Shown in pieces: positions 13,207 to 24,759 of a stretch of 64,000 nt of DNA. The position numbers were made by a program, and so were the translations under genes. The stretch comes from Sclerodactyla briareus. Lineage: Eukaryota > Echinodermata > Holothuroidea > Dendrochirotida > Sclerodactylidae. Position 1 is the stretch's first letter; the number at the start of each line of letters is the position of its first letter. The DNA is taken from the NCBI GenBank assembly GCA_026419785.1, contig JAODTK010001599.1, forward strand, positions 1 through 64,000. The letters are read 5' to 3'. The notes beneath the pieces are model-generated. The model was not told where the DNA came from and did not search any database. It worked only from the letters and a program-made list of their open reading frames with translations.

Positions 13207-14189
13207 TTACTTAGTATCACATCTAGTTTCTCGCAGATTGTGGATAAATTAAACCCACACACTGACACACATTCACAACATTCTCCTATTCAGTATTAAG
13301 TTTGGTTATACCTGAAACGATGTACAACAGTTACAGGAACATCCCTGCGTGCCGGACCACTTTGCACTCAATTTCTGACATCTATAAAACAAGAAACACA
13401 CAGTATCAAATTAATAGACTTTTGCTATAAATTAAACAGAAATCCGTTATCAGCAGTTCAAACTTGGTCTAATTATTTGTGACGAAATGAATAATGAAAA
13501 TATCTCACAAGGCTATGGTACAAATCAACTAGGAATTATTTCGATATAAATTATGGAGTTTTGGTTTCTCAACCCAGCAGATCAAGTGGAATTTCTAGCG
13601 AAAACCTTGAGAAGATCTTCGAAATTCCCAATCACCCATATTGTTCGAATGATAAATCAATGAGTTGAACAAGCATGAAGCCTGTTTTCTGAAGATATGA
13701 TCATCATCCCAACTTAAACTCGGATTTTCCCTACAGTATAAGGACGAACACATTGGGCAGTTCCCCCTGCCACGAATTTGACGGTGGATTTACGCCAACC
13801 CATTCAGAAAAATGCGCCCCTAGGCCTGCCCTCTCCTCCAGAAGTTGGAATTGTTAGGGTCGGGGCATACTTCGTTCCGCTGGAAAGTTAAAAAATAAAT
13901 ACCACCCAACCTCGTATTCTGTTATTGATACTACTGGTAATGCGACATCACTTTGGTTTTCAGATCCTCTCATATATATTTATAGTTCAGCAGAACACTT
14001 AAAAAACACTTTTTAATGTCAGCGTGTCGTAATGTCGTAAATTAGTTTCAATTTAGTTATCCAATGATTCCATGCACGATTCAGAGTGCTAGTGACGACC
14101 CACTTTTGGTTCGGTCAAGGGAGCCCATAGAATAGGAAACTTTGAAAGTTACGGTGTCCAAAAGCATTCGCGTTGGAAGGGTTTTGAGG

Positions 14190-14640
14190 TCGAGATCCTA
14201 CAATCCCCGCCAAAAGAAGTTGGAACAAAACTGCACGGACTGCAAACCCGATGCAATGTTTATGTTATTAGTTATCATTCCATACATCCTAAGACCATTT
14301 CCCCATCAATGGAACTGGAGGGGGATCGGTTGCATGGCCTCCGGGCCAAGTTGACCGTCCCAGCTCCAAATACGGTATTCGGGAGGATTTGTGCCAACAA
14401 TTTTCACGGAGATCGAATCCCCGCCAAAAGAAGTTGGAACAAAACTGCACGGACTGCGAAACCCCCACTCCCCCGATGCAATGGAGAATGTTATCAGTTT
14501 CATTCCATCCTAAGAACATTTCCCCAACATTGAAAAGGGGGGGGGGGGGGGGTTGCATGGCTTCCGGCCAAATTAACCGACCCAGCTCCATATACGGTAT
14601 TCGGCAGGATTTTGTTCCAACAATTTTGCGGGGACTGTAT
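14190..14640 (+). repeat. Two-copy tandem duplication, period about 214 bp
   Basis: CCCCGCCAAAAGAAGTTGGA and a following AACTGCACGGACTGC occur at 14,205 and 14,419. The rest of each unit follows in the same order: a CCGATGCAATG stretch, CATCCTAAGA, CATTTCCCC, TTGCATGGC, CCAGCTCCA, TACGGTATTCGG and CAACAATTTT. The second unit holds a run of 16 G (14,537-14,552). The clean order and period make this a recent tandem duplication or short satellite. Confidence 0.85.
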
Positions 14641-16780
14641 ATCATATGAATTGAATAGCAGCTGCAAAACGTTCACTGAATGGTTGGAGATAGTGGTTTT
14701 GTATTGAAAATGTGTTGTTCACGTGAGTCATGGGTGTTTACTACGTACTGTATATGCGAACACGTTTTGCTGTTTAACTTATGTTCATCAAATTTAGACC
14801 TCTATGACAAACGGATGGCTGGGGTGGGGGGGGACTCCGTGTTCATTTGCGTTTTATCACAAGAAACTATAATGATAAATTCGTTTTGCCAGCAAACACA
14901 ATATTTTCTCGTGAAATTATTATTCAGCGGGGGCGTCTAACAACGATCCATATATTTCAATTAGGTTTTTATGGCTGTTTGCTGATCAGGCATTGGATGT
15001 TAGGCATTCTACAGAAATCTATTTTGGTATGGTAGGTAGCAAGTATAAATACAACAAAAAGAGAGAAATTCTGCTGGTATAAACCAGGCTTGTTACGAAT
15101 TGAAATTTGAAAATGACGATTTATGGACTGTACACAATGAGCAGTCGGGGAAGGATATGCGACGTGTTACAATATTGCACTGGAGCCACTATGCCTCTCC
15201 ATCGAGTGAGTCTGGAGTGGGATTGAGCCAGCCGCCGGAACAGCCTCGCGCTTATAGATGGCGCATATTGCGGGTACCAGTCAGAGAGTTGGGCGGATGG
15301 CTCAGGCCCAGGCCTACATGTCGGTTGACTGAAGTAAGCTGAGCTGCTGCCATATCGTCGTTGTTTTGTTTCAAGTGTCCTTATTCTCCGCTTTTCCCTT
15401 ATTGCATGAATTCCTCGCCGAAGGCAAAAGAGTCTATGGCATAAATGTGTGTTCGTAGTGTGCCTGGATGTATGTGTGTTGTGTGTGTGTGTGTAACCTA
15501 CTTACAGCACGATCTTCTAACGAACGCAAACAGTTATCAAGTTCATTAACACGTTGGTTCTCAGTGATAGGACCGCTAGTGTTTTTAGTGCAAGTTCAAG
15601 GTCGTTCTAGGTCACGACAGGGCGAAGTTAAGAAAAAACCTGTTCAGCACGATCCCTACTGATGGCAAGTATCTATAGCTCATATTAGGTTGTGGTTGCA
15701 CTATGATGAGTACGTTAACCCTATTGTTTTTTGGTGTAGTCAAGGTCATGGGAGGTCACTTAGCAGTCCTATATATCTTGGCAAGATACATTTCAGAGCA
15801 ATGTGTAATGGAAGAGGTTTCATCGTCTAAGGTGAACGATCTGGTGACCCTCTTTGCCTCATTTGACCTACTAATTTGTGACCTTCGGGGTCATGACTTA
15901 TGTAGCCCAGACTCTCCTTGTTGGCAACGAACCAACAGGGTCATTGCACTGACTACTAAAACCACTGCATCACATGCTATCTCCAGGCTTTGTCTTCTAT
16001 GCAAGGGTCAAACAGCCTCTAAACACTGACAAATTTCATATCTTCATATCTTCGTTACGATGAGGGACAAAAGGGGAAGAGTGAAAAAGGGAAAGAACAG
16101 ACAACAGAGGGGGGGGGGAGAAAAAAGGCACTAGTAAGAATAGAAGAAACAGTAAAGAGACGTCGGCTATTGAGAAACATATACCAAATGAATCATGTCG
16201 AAAAATGTTCTCACGATTTTAGCACTATCCCCTCCCCACCCCCATTCCACGCCATCTATCAACTTATGCCTAGCCGATGATGCCTGCTAAAAAATACGCC
16301 TCGCCCCATGCCATTCCGATCAAGTGGTTACATCATCAGCTTCGTCATCTCGGATTATAAATTTTGGATCGTGACCCCCCTTACCCCACCCATATTTCAT
16401 ATCTGCGGAATAGGTTCATGGGTATCATGATGATGCCGGTGGACCCGCCACATACCCGCCTAAGGAATGCTAGAATTCAATCTGGAAAAATTAATGTTTA
16501 CATCCTTTGAAGAAGATGGACCATAATCTGCATCCTATGACAGTACAGTCAGGTGACATAACAAACCAAGTGGCAAACCCATCTGCAGACATCCGAGGCA
16601 GTGTCATATCCAAGTTGATATCGAGACTTCGAGTAAGCGTAATCGGCCCCGAAGAATTCTCTGTTGATGGCGTGGCGCCTATGTTGTATGGAGACTATTT
16701 GAATCGTGTAACGGTTGCGTACTCTGGAGTTCTTGTTGGCATCTGGAGGCCGTATCTTCCAAAATCCCGTGTACGCTTCG

Positions 16781-17400
16781 CGCCACCCTGTGGTGGCTTT
16801 CCGCTCAGATAGTAACGCACATCGACGACTCATGGAGTTCTACCCCCCCCTCTACCCCTCCCCACCCCCCTCCTCGATGTGAGTGAACAACATCCGTGCC
16901 AACTTATACTTGGGCTGCTTTTGGATTCCCAGCAAAATCATCTCCCACTTTCCGCAACGGGTGAGTACATTACCTCACATACAGACATATCGTCACGTTG
17001 CCGGTCAGATATTGGCTAACATGAAGGCGGGTTGGGTTTCTAATGTCCACCTTTTTACTTAATTGTAAACTTGCAGTGGGTTCTTGGTATGTTAGTTCGT
17101 GATCACTTGGTGACATATTTTTTTACAAGAATGAGAGGCAATGGATCGGTGCAGCTATAATTGTTTCGCGTATATCCTGCAGAGTAACAACTGTTTCACC
17201 ATCCTGCCTTCACTAAACATTGCACATCAGATGTTCGCTCTTAAGCCGGGCGAGTGCCCTTCCCAGTGATCTACGGGTATAAAAAACAGCCCCCATTCCT
17301 GCCGCAACCGCCAACCAAGGGTGGCGGCGTTCGCTTAGATAGTCAATCGCAGTCCACTTCGCCCCCCATTTTTTTGACACGTGCTCGACGCCCCGGAAGC
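16781..17400 (+). repeat. Dispersed repeat, copy B, with hairpin cores at both ends
   Basis: Diverged second copy of the element at 6,181-6,680, in the same orientation. It is bounded by hairpin cores at 16,781-16,813 and 17,310-17,343, each followed by a C-rich run. It is somewhat longer than copy A because of extra sequence after the first core. Confidence 0.65.
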
Positions 17401-17460
17401 GCACATTCAGATGGCATTGAGGGGGAGGGGACCATCAGACGAGAACGTGGGATGGAGAGG

Positions 17461-17510
17461 GAAGCGAGAGAGAGAGAGAAAGAGGGGGGAGAGAGGGGGG
17501 TGGGGTAGCT
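17461..17510. repeat. GA/G-rich simple repeat
   Basis: Purine-only stretch of AGAGAG and GGGG blocks over about 50 bases. Confidence 0.8.
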
Positions 17511-17816
17511 ACAGTACTCCAAACTTAATATGAACAATGAAAACCCTCAGCAAGGGGGAGACATACCGTGGTGCATCATGTGACCATGAATGGGAGGTTT
17601 GTGAGTGTCGGGCATAACTGTATTGGGCTGATTGGCGTAGGAATTCTTGTTGTCGCTCTTGACTTATGTGTGTGGTAACGTATATGTAGAGATGAGAACA
17701 CCCACATTCAATTCAACATATTCCATTAGAGTGCATACATTATTATCTCATTGGTCCCGAGGGCCAGATGAATAATTGTAGTCAGTTTGCCATTTCATCT
17801 ATATTTACAGTTGCTG

Positions 17817-17845
17817 GTTGCCATAGCAACGGTTGCTATGGTTAC
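17817..17845. promoter_or_regulatory. Back-to-back RFX X-box motifs
   Basis: GTTGCCATAGCAAC (17,817-17,830) is followed after one base by GTTGCTATGGTTAC (17,832-17,845), whose reverse complement is GTAACCATAGCAAC. Both fit the RFX X-box consensus (GTNRCC, 0-3 bases, RGYAAC). RFX factors bind such sites as dimers in promoters of ciliary and other genes. The pair also forms a palindrome, so a repeat origin is possible. No adjacent coding exon was recognised. Confidence 0.45.
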
Positions 17846-17954
17846 CAAGTGTTGTTAGGTACTATCCCCACCCCCCCTTGAAAGGGTACCCATCGGGGGG
17901 GTGGTGGGGTAGCCGTGGGTGCCGGGTGATCCAACAGTGAGTTCACTTGCGAAG

Positions 17955-18006
17955 TGTCCGTTTGTGTGTGTGCGGATGTGTGCTGGTGTGTGTGTGTGAT
18001 GTGTTT
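17955..18006. repeat. TG-rich microsatellite
   Basis: Imperfect TG repeat with GCGG and GC interruptions, preceded by CGAAGTGTCCG. Comparable with the TG block at 9,950. Confidence 0.75.
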
Positions 18007-18117
18007 TGCGTGCCGTCGATTGTTTATGGTTTTTCAACATATCTCCATTTTGGAATGGCTTGAACAAAGTCCAATTTTGCACACACTGATAAGTTACAAA
18101 ACACAATTTTTTTCTCA

Positions 18118-18510
18118 GAATTAGGTGGAAACTATCAAAATTGTGGAATTAGGAGGGCAAAAAACGAATTTGGGGCAATTTCCAAATTTTACGAATTTTT
18201 TCAATAGGAAAGCGAAGGGAGGAAACGCCACTATTTTTAAGATATTCCCTTATTCCGATGGCCGAATGATTTCAAACTTTGTAGCATGTGAAACGGCACA
18301 ATAACAACTTTTCACCATGCCATCATCAAATTACCAAAAATGTGGAATTTTAGGGGAAAAATGGATTCTTGGCCAATTTGGGAATTTTAAAACAGCTGTT
18401 CTTTTTCATATATTCAGAAAATGGGATGACTGAATGATTCCAATTTAGAACAAGTACCGGTATCGAAACGACGGGTTTCCACATTATCTGTAATTTCAAG
18501 TGAAATTTCT
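18118..18510 (+). repeat. Two-copy tandem repeat, period about 200 bp
   Basis: Two diverged units share ATCAAAATTGTGGAATT / ACCAAAAATGTGGAATT, then GGCAATTTCC / GGCCAATTTGG, then a CCGAATGATTTCAAA / CTGAATGATTCCAAT block and a later AAACGGCAC / AAACGACGG stretch. Confidence 0.6.
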
Positions 18511-18792
18511 AGATATGAATATTTTTTGGGGAAAACAGCGGTGTCCAGACTTATTTTGATAATTTTGTCTATTTAACTCTGCGAAAAGAAGCAGGTGGAA
18601 TCACTGATTAGTCCACATTTGCTGATGGGATCTTGCAACTCTGAGGATTGCCCTCTTGTTTTTTAATTTTATGCCATTCCACCATGAGCAGGCATTCGTT
18701 TCAACGGATCTGTGAGTATAATTGGTTTTCCCCCAGACCCGGAAGGGGTTATTTCTGGTCGATCTTGGAGGGGTCAACCCCAAAATTCCGAC

Positions 18793-18838
18793 GCGCCAAC
18801 CGATGGGGGCGCTCCGCTTAGATAGTGCCCCCCCCCCC
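18793..18838 (+). repeat. Solo hairpin core plus poly-C
   Basis: Single copy of the recurrent core GCGCCAACC-ATGG-GGCGC, then CTTAGATAGT, followed directly by a run of about ten C. Just upstream it shares CCCCAAAA with the copy at 32,899. Confidence 0.75.
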
Positions 18839-20239
18839 GGGTTGACAAAGCCTGCAGACTCCGCTGCCAGATGCTGATGTGGTACGGTAAATGCGGTATA
18901 ATGTGGAAATCGTATTCTTGTCGAGGGATGATATAGTTTGATTAATTTGTCCCCCCCCCCCCTTGTCACAGTCAAAGGGGAGGAAACAACAGTTGCGGTC
19001 CCAATCGTGGAACATTTGGGGACATTTTGTCGGACCTCGGTCCGACTTCACCTTTTCGGCCAGTATGGTTCAAACATTGCTGCCCAAATACTACTATTCC
19101 ACCATGCGTGCGAAGCACCAATTTCCAAATTCAGAGCACATCTGAAAAATCAGGATCCCAGCAAAATTTTAGGACACTTTTGGCCAGTTCAGCCACTACT
19201 GTCCCACCATGGTATAAACGTCCATGCCATAGAGAGCGGACTTCCGAGAAGTAATTCCCCGGAGAAAACCCAACACGCGTTGAAAATACCAAGCACGTCT
19301 GTTAGCCTAGGCTACGGCAGTTCAAAGTTGCGCGTGGTTGAGAGAGGAAGACATGAGCCTAGCATAGGCCCTAGTCTAACGGTTTCGTACTCTGGATGTT
19401 GTTATTGTAGTATTTCACGAAGGTCAATGAGAAATTTTGTGATATATTTTCACCCTCACAGATATGTACAAAACCGGGGGCTATGAGGCAAAATTTCCCA
19501 TAGAGCTTGCGGAGATGTCAGGAGACGGAAAAGCAACGGGACGAATCCCACCACTAGTACCACGTGCGAAGCACGAATTTTGTACACTTTTTAGGCATTC
19601 GAGCACAATTGGCACAAACTATGCAATTGATGTCATAAAAAAAACAACAAATAGCAAGGTGCTATATAAAGACCGGTAGTCGAAAAATCTCATTTGGGGA
19701 CCAACAGGGAGACACAGGTGTTTGAGGGGGAACGTTCCCCGCCCCCCCGCCCCCCCTCCTTAGCGACGCCATTTTTTTTTTGTTTTTTTCTGGGAGAAAC
19801 TTATCCAATGCACCTCGTTCTCTGCGCACTGTCGGTTAGTTGCTACGAGACCTTGTATCCAGGTACTGTACCAACTAAATGTAATGTGTGGTGAATGAGA
19901 TGAATTTGACGCATCCAAGTGGTCGATACTTCCCGGAAAGTACGAAAAGAATCGAGAATACACTGAACCAACGACTAAAGAATTCGTGAAACACTATAAG
20001 TCAAGGAAGCATTGCAGTTGAATAACGTTTATGCTAAAACTGTCAATTTTACGACAGCGAGGCCTAGGTTAGGCTTAGACCCTAGGCTGGTTAGTACTAG
20101 TAGCCATGCAATTAGAATTGAGCCCCACCTTCCAGCAACATATTATTACGTTGATAAGCTATCACCTCATTTTTTAATCCCAGAAATGAAAGAACTGGTC
20201 ATTTACAAAATTTTATAACCACTTACAGTGCAGGGATTG

Positions 20240-20845
20240 GCATGGTTCAAAATTCTGGGACCGGGTGTACCTTCAAGGCTTGCTCTTGGCATGTTCTGTC
20301 TGTTTCTGGGGTTAGAATTTCTTGACTTCTCTGCCATCCCCCGCACTACTTATTCAGACAAAAATGGACAAATCATCCATTTCTGAGAAATGCATGGCGG
20401 TCAATATTTGGGTGGGGCACACATGTGTGTGCCAGGTTTCAAAATGTTGGAATTAACCTGTTCTTTCCATTTCCGAGGTTAAAACATTGTGGCCCTTCTT
20501 CTATACCCCCAGCACTACATATTTAGGCCGAAAATGGACGAATCGCACATCTCTCGGTGGTAAGGGGTCTAAACATTCGGGTGGGGCACAAGTGTGGGTG
20601 ATGTGTCCCAAATGCCTGGACGTTTTTATGTGTGGTTTTATTTTTTTTTTGTATTTTTTTTGGGGGGTGTTTCAATAATAACCCTCTTTCCACCAAGCAC
20701 TACATTATTCGGAAAAAGTGGACAATCGCACATTTCTGGGGCGTTGGGTCAACATTTGGATGGGGCAAATGTGTGGGGAGATGTCAAATGTTGGAATGAC
20801 CTGTTTCTTTTTATTTTCTGGAGTCTGAAAATCTTGATCGAAGGT
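20240..20845 (+). repeat. Tandem repeat, about three units of 169-185 bp
   Basis: CACTAC starts units near 20,344, 20,513 and 20,698. Each is followed by a (G)AAAAATGGAC-like stretch, TCGCACAT, CATTTGGGTGGGGCA, a GTGTG block and a TGTTGGAAT block. A partial unit precedes 20,344. Frames across the array are not coding. Confidence 0.8.
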
Positions 20846-21218
20846 ACCTAATTGACATCCGAAACTGGCCATGGGCAAAATGTAGAGGTCAAATTGAGTC
20901 AATGTCCACACATACAGAGTCAACGAGTGGAATCACAACCTTCGGCAGACATTTGGTTTCCAAGTAGTTTTTTGTGGCCAAAACCCGCTGTTTTTTGACC
21001 CGAGATTGACTTCTTGATGACCTGACCGTTTTCATGAAAATGCTACCCTCGATGAGGTACACCCGTCCGGCAAGTATTTGTATTCCGAAGTATACTTCCA
21101 TGCTAGTGCCAAAAATTAGTTTTTTTTTATTTATTTTTTTATCTGAAAACGCACCTTGACAAATCACTATGAACATCCAACTGCATAAATTCCGAATGAA
21201 AAAACTTATTTTCGCACA

Positions 21219-21254
21219 CTCACACGCACACACAGACAGACACACACACACACA

Positions 21255-21293
<39 letters not shown>

Positions 21294-21353
21294 ACACACA
21301 CACACACACACACACCACACACACACACACCACACACACACCACACACTCACA
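21219..21353. repeat. CA/AC dinucleotide microsatellite
   Basis: About 130 bases of (AC)n with periodic CC interruptions. Confidence 0.95.
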
Positions 21354-22171
21354 TCACGGCCACACACACATACATGCTGACCGCATATATTCCGTTGCCT
21401 TTAGCAATGATATAGAATAACTCCCCTCCCCTCCCCGACACTCAAGTTCTACCATACAATGAAAAGAACCCATGGCATGTCAAAATGTCCTATGTTTGCA
21501 CAATCGGTATATATCGGCGTTAGTGTCAAGAAAGGTAGCTGACTGGTAGGACTTAGCATTCCTCTTTCTTTCGAAAGATTCATCGGAAGCTCGAAATCGG
21601 AGCAGGCAAACAAACTTGACGAAAATATTGACCGAAGGAACGGACAAGCCGGTGTTAACCTGTGCTGGAACTGTGAAGAGTAAACACCATGTTGTTCGTC
21701 ACTGAGTTGGAATGCCTCCTCAACCATACAAGCGTGAGAATTGGGTCTGCGGGCGGGACTTGTTTACGCAGTTCCTTGGGTTTGTTCAGCAAATAAAGGG
21801 TGGTGGGATTTGCCCTATCTAATTTTGTCCAGATTGTAGCCCCACCTCCTTCCACTCGCGTTAAATTTGGGACTGGCGGGCAAAGCGCCTGTATCGCCGT
21901 GGTAATCAGGTAAAACTGCACATGACAGACCTATTATATATTTATTATTATCTCTTGGGGGGAAAAACCCTAACCGCACCCACCCCGACTAAGTAATTGT
22001 GAAGTTACGCTCGTACCAAAGAACAGAGGCCTTGCATCATTCTGCCCCCCCCCCCCGAAAAACAACAACACAATCAATCTATAAATAGGAAATCTGGAGA
22101 CAACTTCGCTTGAAGTATTGTTCAGTGTAATATACTGTTCTACACCTCTGACCACTGTGCATCAATGCTGG

Positions 22172-22265
22172 ATCGAGTCCTCTCAAACCCGAGTCCGAAG
22201 TCATCAGTAACCGAGTCCGAGTCATTGCTTCCGAGTCCGAGTCCAGTGACCGAGTCCGAGTCCTT
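22172..22265. repeat. GAGTCC hexamer minisatellite
   Basis: Imperfect GAGTCC repeats (CGAGTCCGAGTC and variants) begin with TGCTGGATCGAGTCC. They resemble the block at 24,540-24,700, on the other side of the TIR transposon. Confidence 0.85.
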
Positions 22266-22930
22266 ATGCAATTTGACCTGTACTATTTTATACTATTTAA
22301 GGCAAAACTTAAACAACCATGTATTGCTTGCAATATACCGGGCAATGCTTTGGAATGCCACGGCTACTGATTACAATGTACTGACTTACAAGAACTAGAG
22401 ACTGGGTCTTGCCAACCTCATGACAGGTGCCGAATATTCCGAGGTCTAATGATTGTACTTTGATAGCTAAGATGTAAAGGGCAATAATGACTATACTTCG
22501 GTGTAAAAAAAATGGGAGTTGTCTTTCAATTCACATACATTACTATTCCCTATCTCACTATTCGTTACTATGCCACATGAATAAAATGAGCTGACACATA
22601 TCGATTAAGAGATATCGGCGAAAAGTTTACTGCAAAAGTTCGCGGGGGCCAAGCAATTGCAAACCCAATTAATTATAGAGAATTACAACGCCTGCCGGTA
22701 ACATCCGCCATGATCTATTCCCATTGATTCACCCTGAACGCGGAAAAGTGGAATCCCCACTGTGCAATACGATAAAATTATAAAAAGCACATGGTTAAGA
22801 AAGTATCCTACAGTAGCTTGCACAAGTGATGAGAGCCAGTCTATAATCTTCCACAAACAATTTGAGTATTTCCAGGTCCTGTTAATGTCGTGTTAGGTAT
22901 CATTACCCTTATAAAAAATCACTCCACACA

Positions 22931-23257
22931 TTCTCATAAAAATTCTCATGAGTATCTACATGATAAATTGGACCATTTCTCATATGAGATCTCTGAGAAA
23001 TTTCTCAGAGATTCTCTTGATCCTGGTCCCCATTTCTCATGCAGGGACTCATGAGAATTACATGAGAAATTTCTCATGAGATCCCTCATGAGAATGGTCC
23101 CAATTTCTCATGCAGGGACTCATGAGACATTACCCTGAGAATTTTCCTCATGAGATCTCATGATAAATGGTCCCCATTCGTCTCATGTAGGATTCATGAG
23201 ACTTTCTTGAGAAAATTCTCATGAGAAAATTCTCATGAGAAATTTCTCATTTGTTTC
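22931..23257. repeat. Left subterminal TTCTCATGAGAA array
   Basis: Degenerate interspersed copies of the 12-bp palindrome with spacer blocks such as CATTTCTCATGCAGGGACTC occurring twice (near 23,031 and 23,105). The many inverted copies could fold into long hairpins. Confidence 0.75.
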
Positions 23258-23925
23258 GTGTAAGGATTACTTGCACAAATTTAACAGTCCATTATATCCG
23301 AACAGAAGTAGAACCTGCCACACGTTCACACCAACAAGCAAATGATGTAACCGTTTCTTTTAAGCACAATTGACCTGACACTCATCTTTTTAGAAATTGG
23401 CACATCATATAGGCCGGGCCCTTTGAAAATCCCATGGTATTAATGCACATCGCTCCGAATCCCTATAGCTTTTCATAAAATATACCACACTTCAAGCCTG
23501 CGGATGAAGCACCCCAAAGCTATAACAGCTATATATACCTCAGCAAAAATTTTGCGGCCATAATTCTAATTAAATTTCAGCTCAACTGGAAATCTTTGAG
23601 TCAATATCCAAAGAAATGTACTAAAGGAAAGAATATGTAGCAAACAGTTCCACACAAAAAGAAACATTTTGAAACAAATTTGTGAGTCTGCAGTAACGAC
23701 CCAAGAACTTACTGCACCACGCAACTCATTCCTTTGTCAGAATCCCATACTTATTGCCGTCCCAATTTATGTCCCCATATACAGCATGTGGGCTATGCTG
23801 CTTTGCACTATACCACTGATAGCACAGTCTGTATGCAATGGTACCCCAAGCACAGGTTAACAAGGGTGGCCTTGGGTAATTTAGTTTCACTCCCGCTGCT
23901 TTATTGATTTTTTTATGCTCATGTG

Positions 23926-24178
23926 TTTCTCAAGTATTCTCATGAGTTCTCATATGATCATCTAATCCTCGTACGTCCTCATACAATTCTCCATGTTATT
24001 CCCTCGTATGATTCTCATGTATACAGGTATACTCAGATATTCTCATGGTCATTCTCATAGTCTACTCTCGGCTAGCTCCTTTCTAATGAGTTCTCATGAG
24101 GCTCATACACTTCTCATAGAATCTCATGGATCTCAGAGATTCACATGATTCTCTGAGAATCCATATGAGTCATTTTTA
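23926..24178. repeat. Right subterminal array
   Basis: More diverged copies of TTCTCATG/CATGAGAA and TCTCAGAGATTC, mirroring the left array of the same transposon. Confidence 0.65.
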
Positions 24179-24539
24179 TAAGGGTATAAACAGAAATGAT
24201 GCTGTAACGTTTCGTTAGTATGTATCACATCCATTTTATTCGTTTAAAAAAAAAAATAGGGAAGTAATCTTGTCCATGCTGATTAATAATGCAAACATTT
24301 TTTTAACCACAAACTTTTCGGCAAAATGATAGTTTTTCGTTCGCATGTATCTGTTCTCTCATAATTGATTATGTGACCGTTAAACTTCGAGCGTGTGTGC
24401 GAATAATGTATTTCCCTCCTGGTTAGACATCAGCGTCGAAGACTTGGGAAGAGTTTTTGGGCTACTCTTTGGCAGCGTATGCGTATTACTGTTGCCTTGT
24501 ACGATGTAAAATCAAGTTCTATATTTGGGAAAGTAGAAG

Positions 24540-24705
24540 ACTCGGACCAGACCTTCTGACGAGCCCCGAGTCTTTTGGGTCGAGTCCGTTCCCGAGTCAT
24601 TTTTTTTTTGAACTCTTCGAGTCCGAGTCCGAGTCCTTGAAATAGGACTCGAAAGTCCGGACTCGAGTCCAGTCACGACTCGAGTCCTCCAGCACTGCTG
24701 GGCGG
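24540..24705. repeat. GAGTCC / GGACTC hexamer minisatellite
   Basis: Repeats of CGAGTCC with a self-complementary stretch (GGACTCGAAAGTCCGGACTC) end in CGAGTCCTCCAGCACTGCTGG. This is inverted relative to the TGCTGGATCGAGTCC start of the 22.17 kb block, so the two blocks could be the ends of one larger interrupted unit. Confidence 0.75.
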
Positions 24706-24759
24706 ATTTGAAAGAAATGTTGAACTTGGAACCGAAAATGCAGCTGTATGTTAGTATGT

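Larger units (their letters stand above)
22906..24184. mobile_element. Non-autonomous DNA transposon with TIRs and TTCTCATGAGAA arrays
   Basis: The element begins CCCTTATAAAAAATCACTC and ends GAGTCATTTTTATAAGGG, near-perfect inverted repeats of about 18 bases. TA stands on both outer sides (22,904-22,905 and 24,185-24,186), consistent with a TA target duplication. Inside each end is an array rich in the palindrome TTCTCATGAGAA and variants (22,931-23,257 and 23,926-24,178). The middle, about 23,260-23,920, is unique and encodes no transposase that I can see. A MITE-like element moved in trans by a TA-targeting (Tc1/mariner-type) or related transposase fits best, but the superfamily is not decided. 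Confidence 0.7.

Noticed and set aside
18938-19486. 182-codon frame on plus strand
   Set aside because: Begins in a poly-C repeat, has no domain, and covers locally repeated CCACCATG and GCGAAGCAC words; chance or repeat-driven.
21169-21420. His/Thr-rich frame
   Set aside because: Translation of the CA microsatellite.
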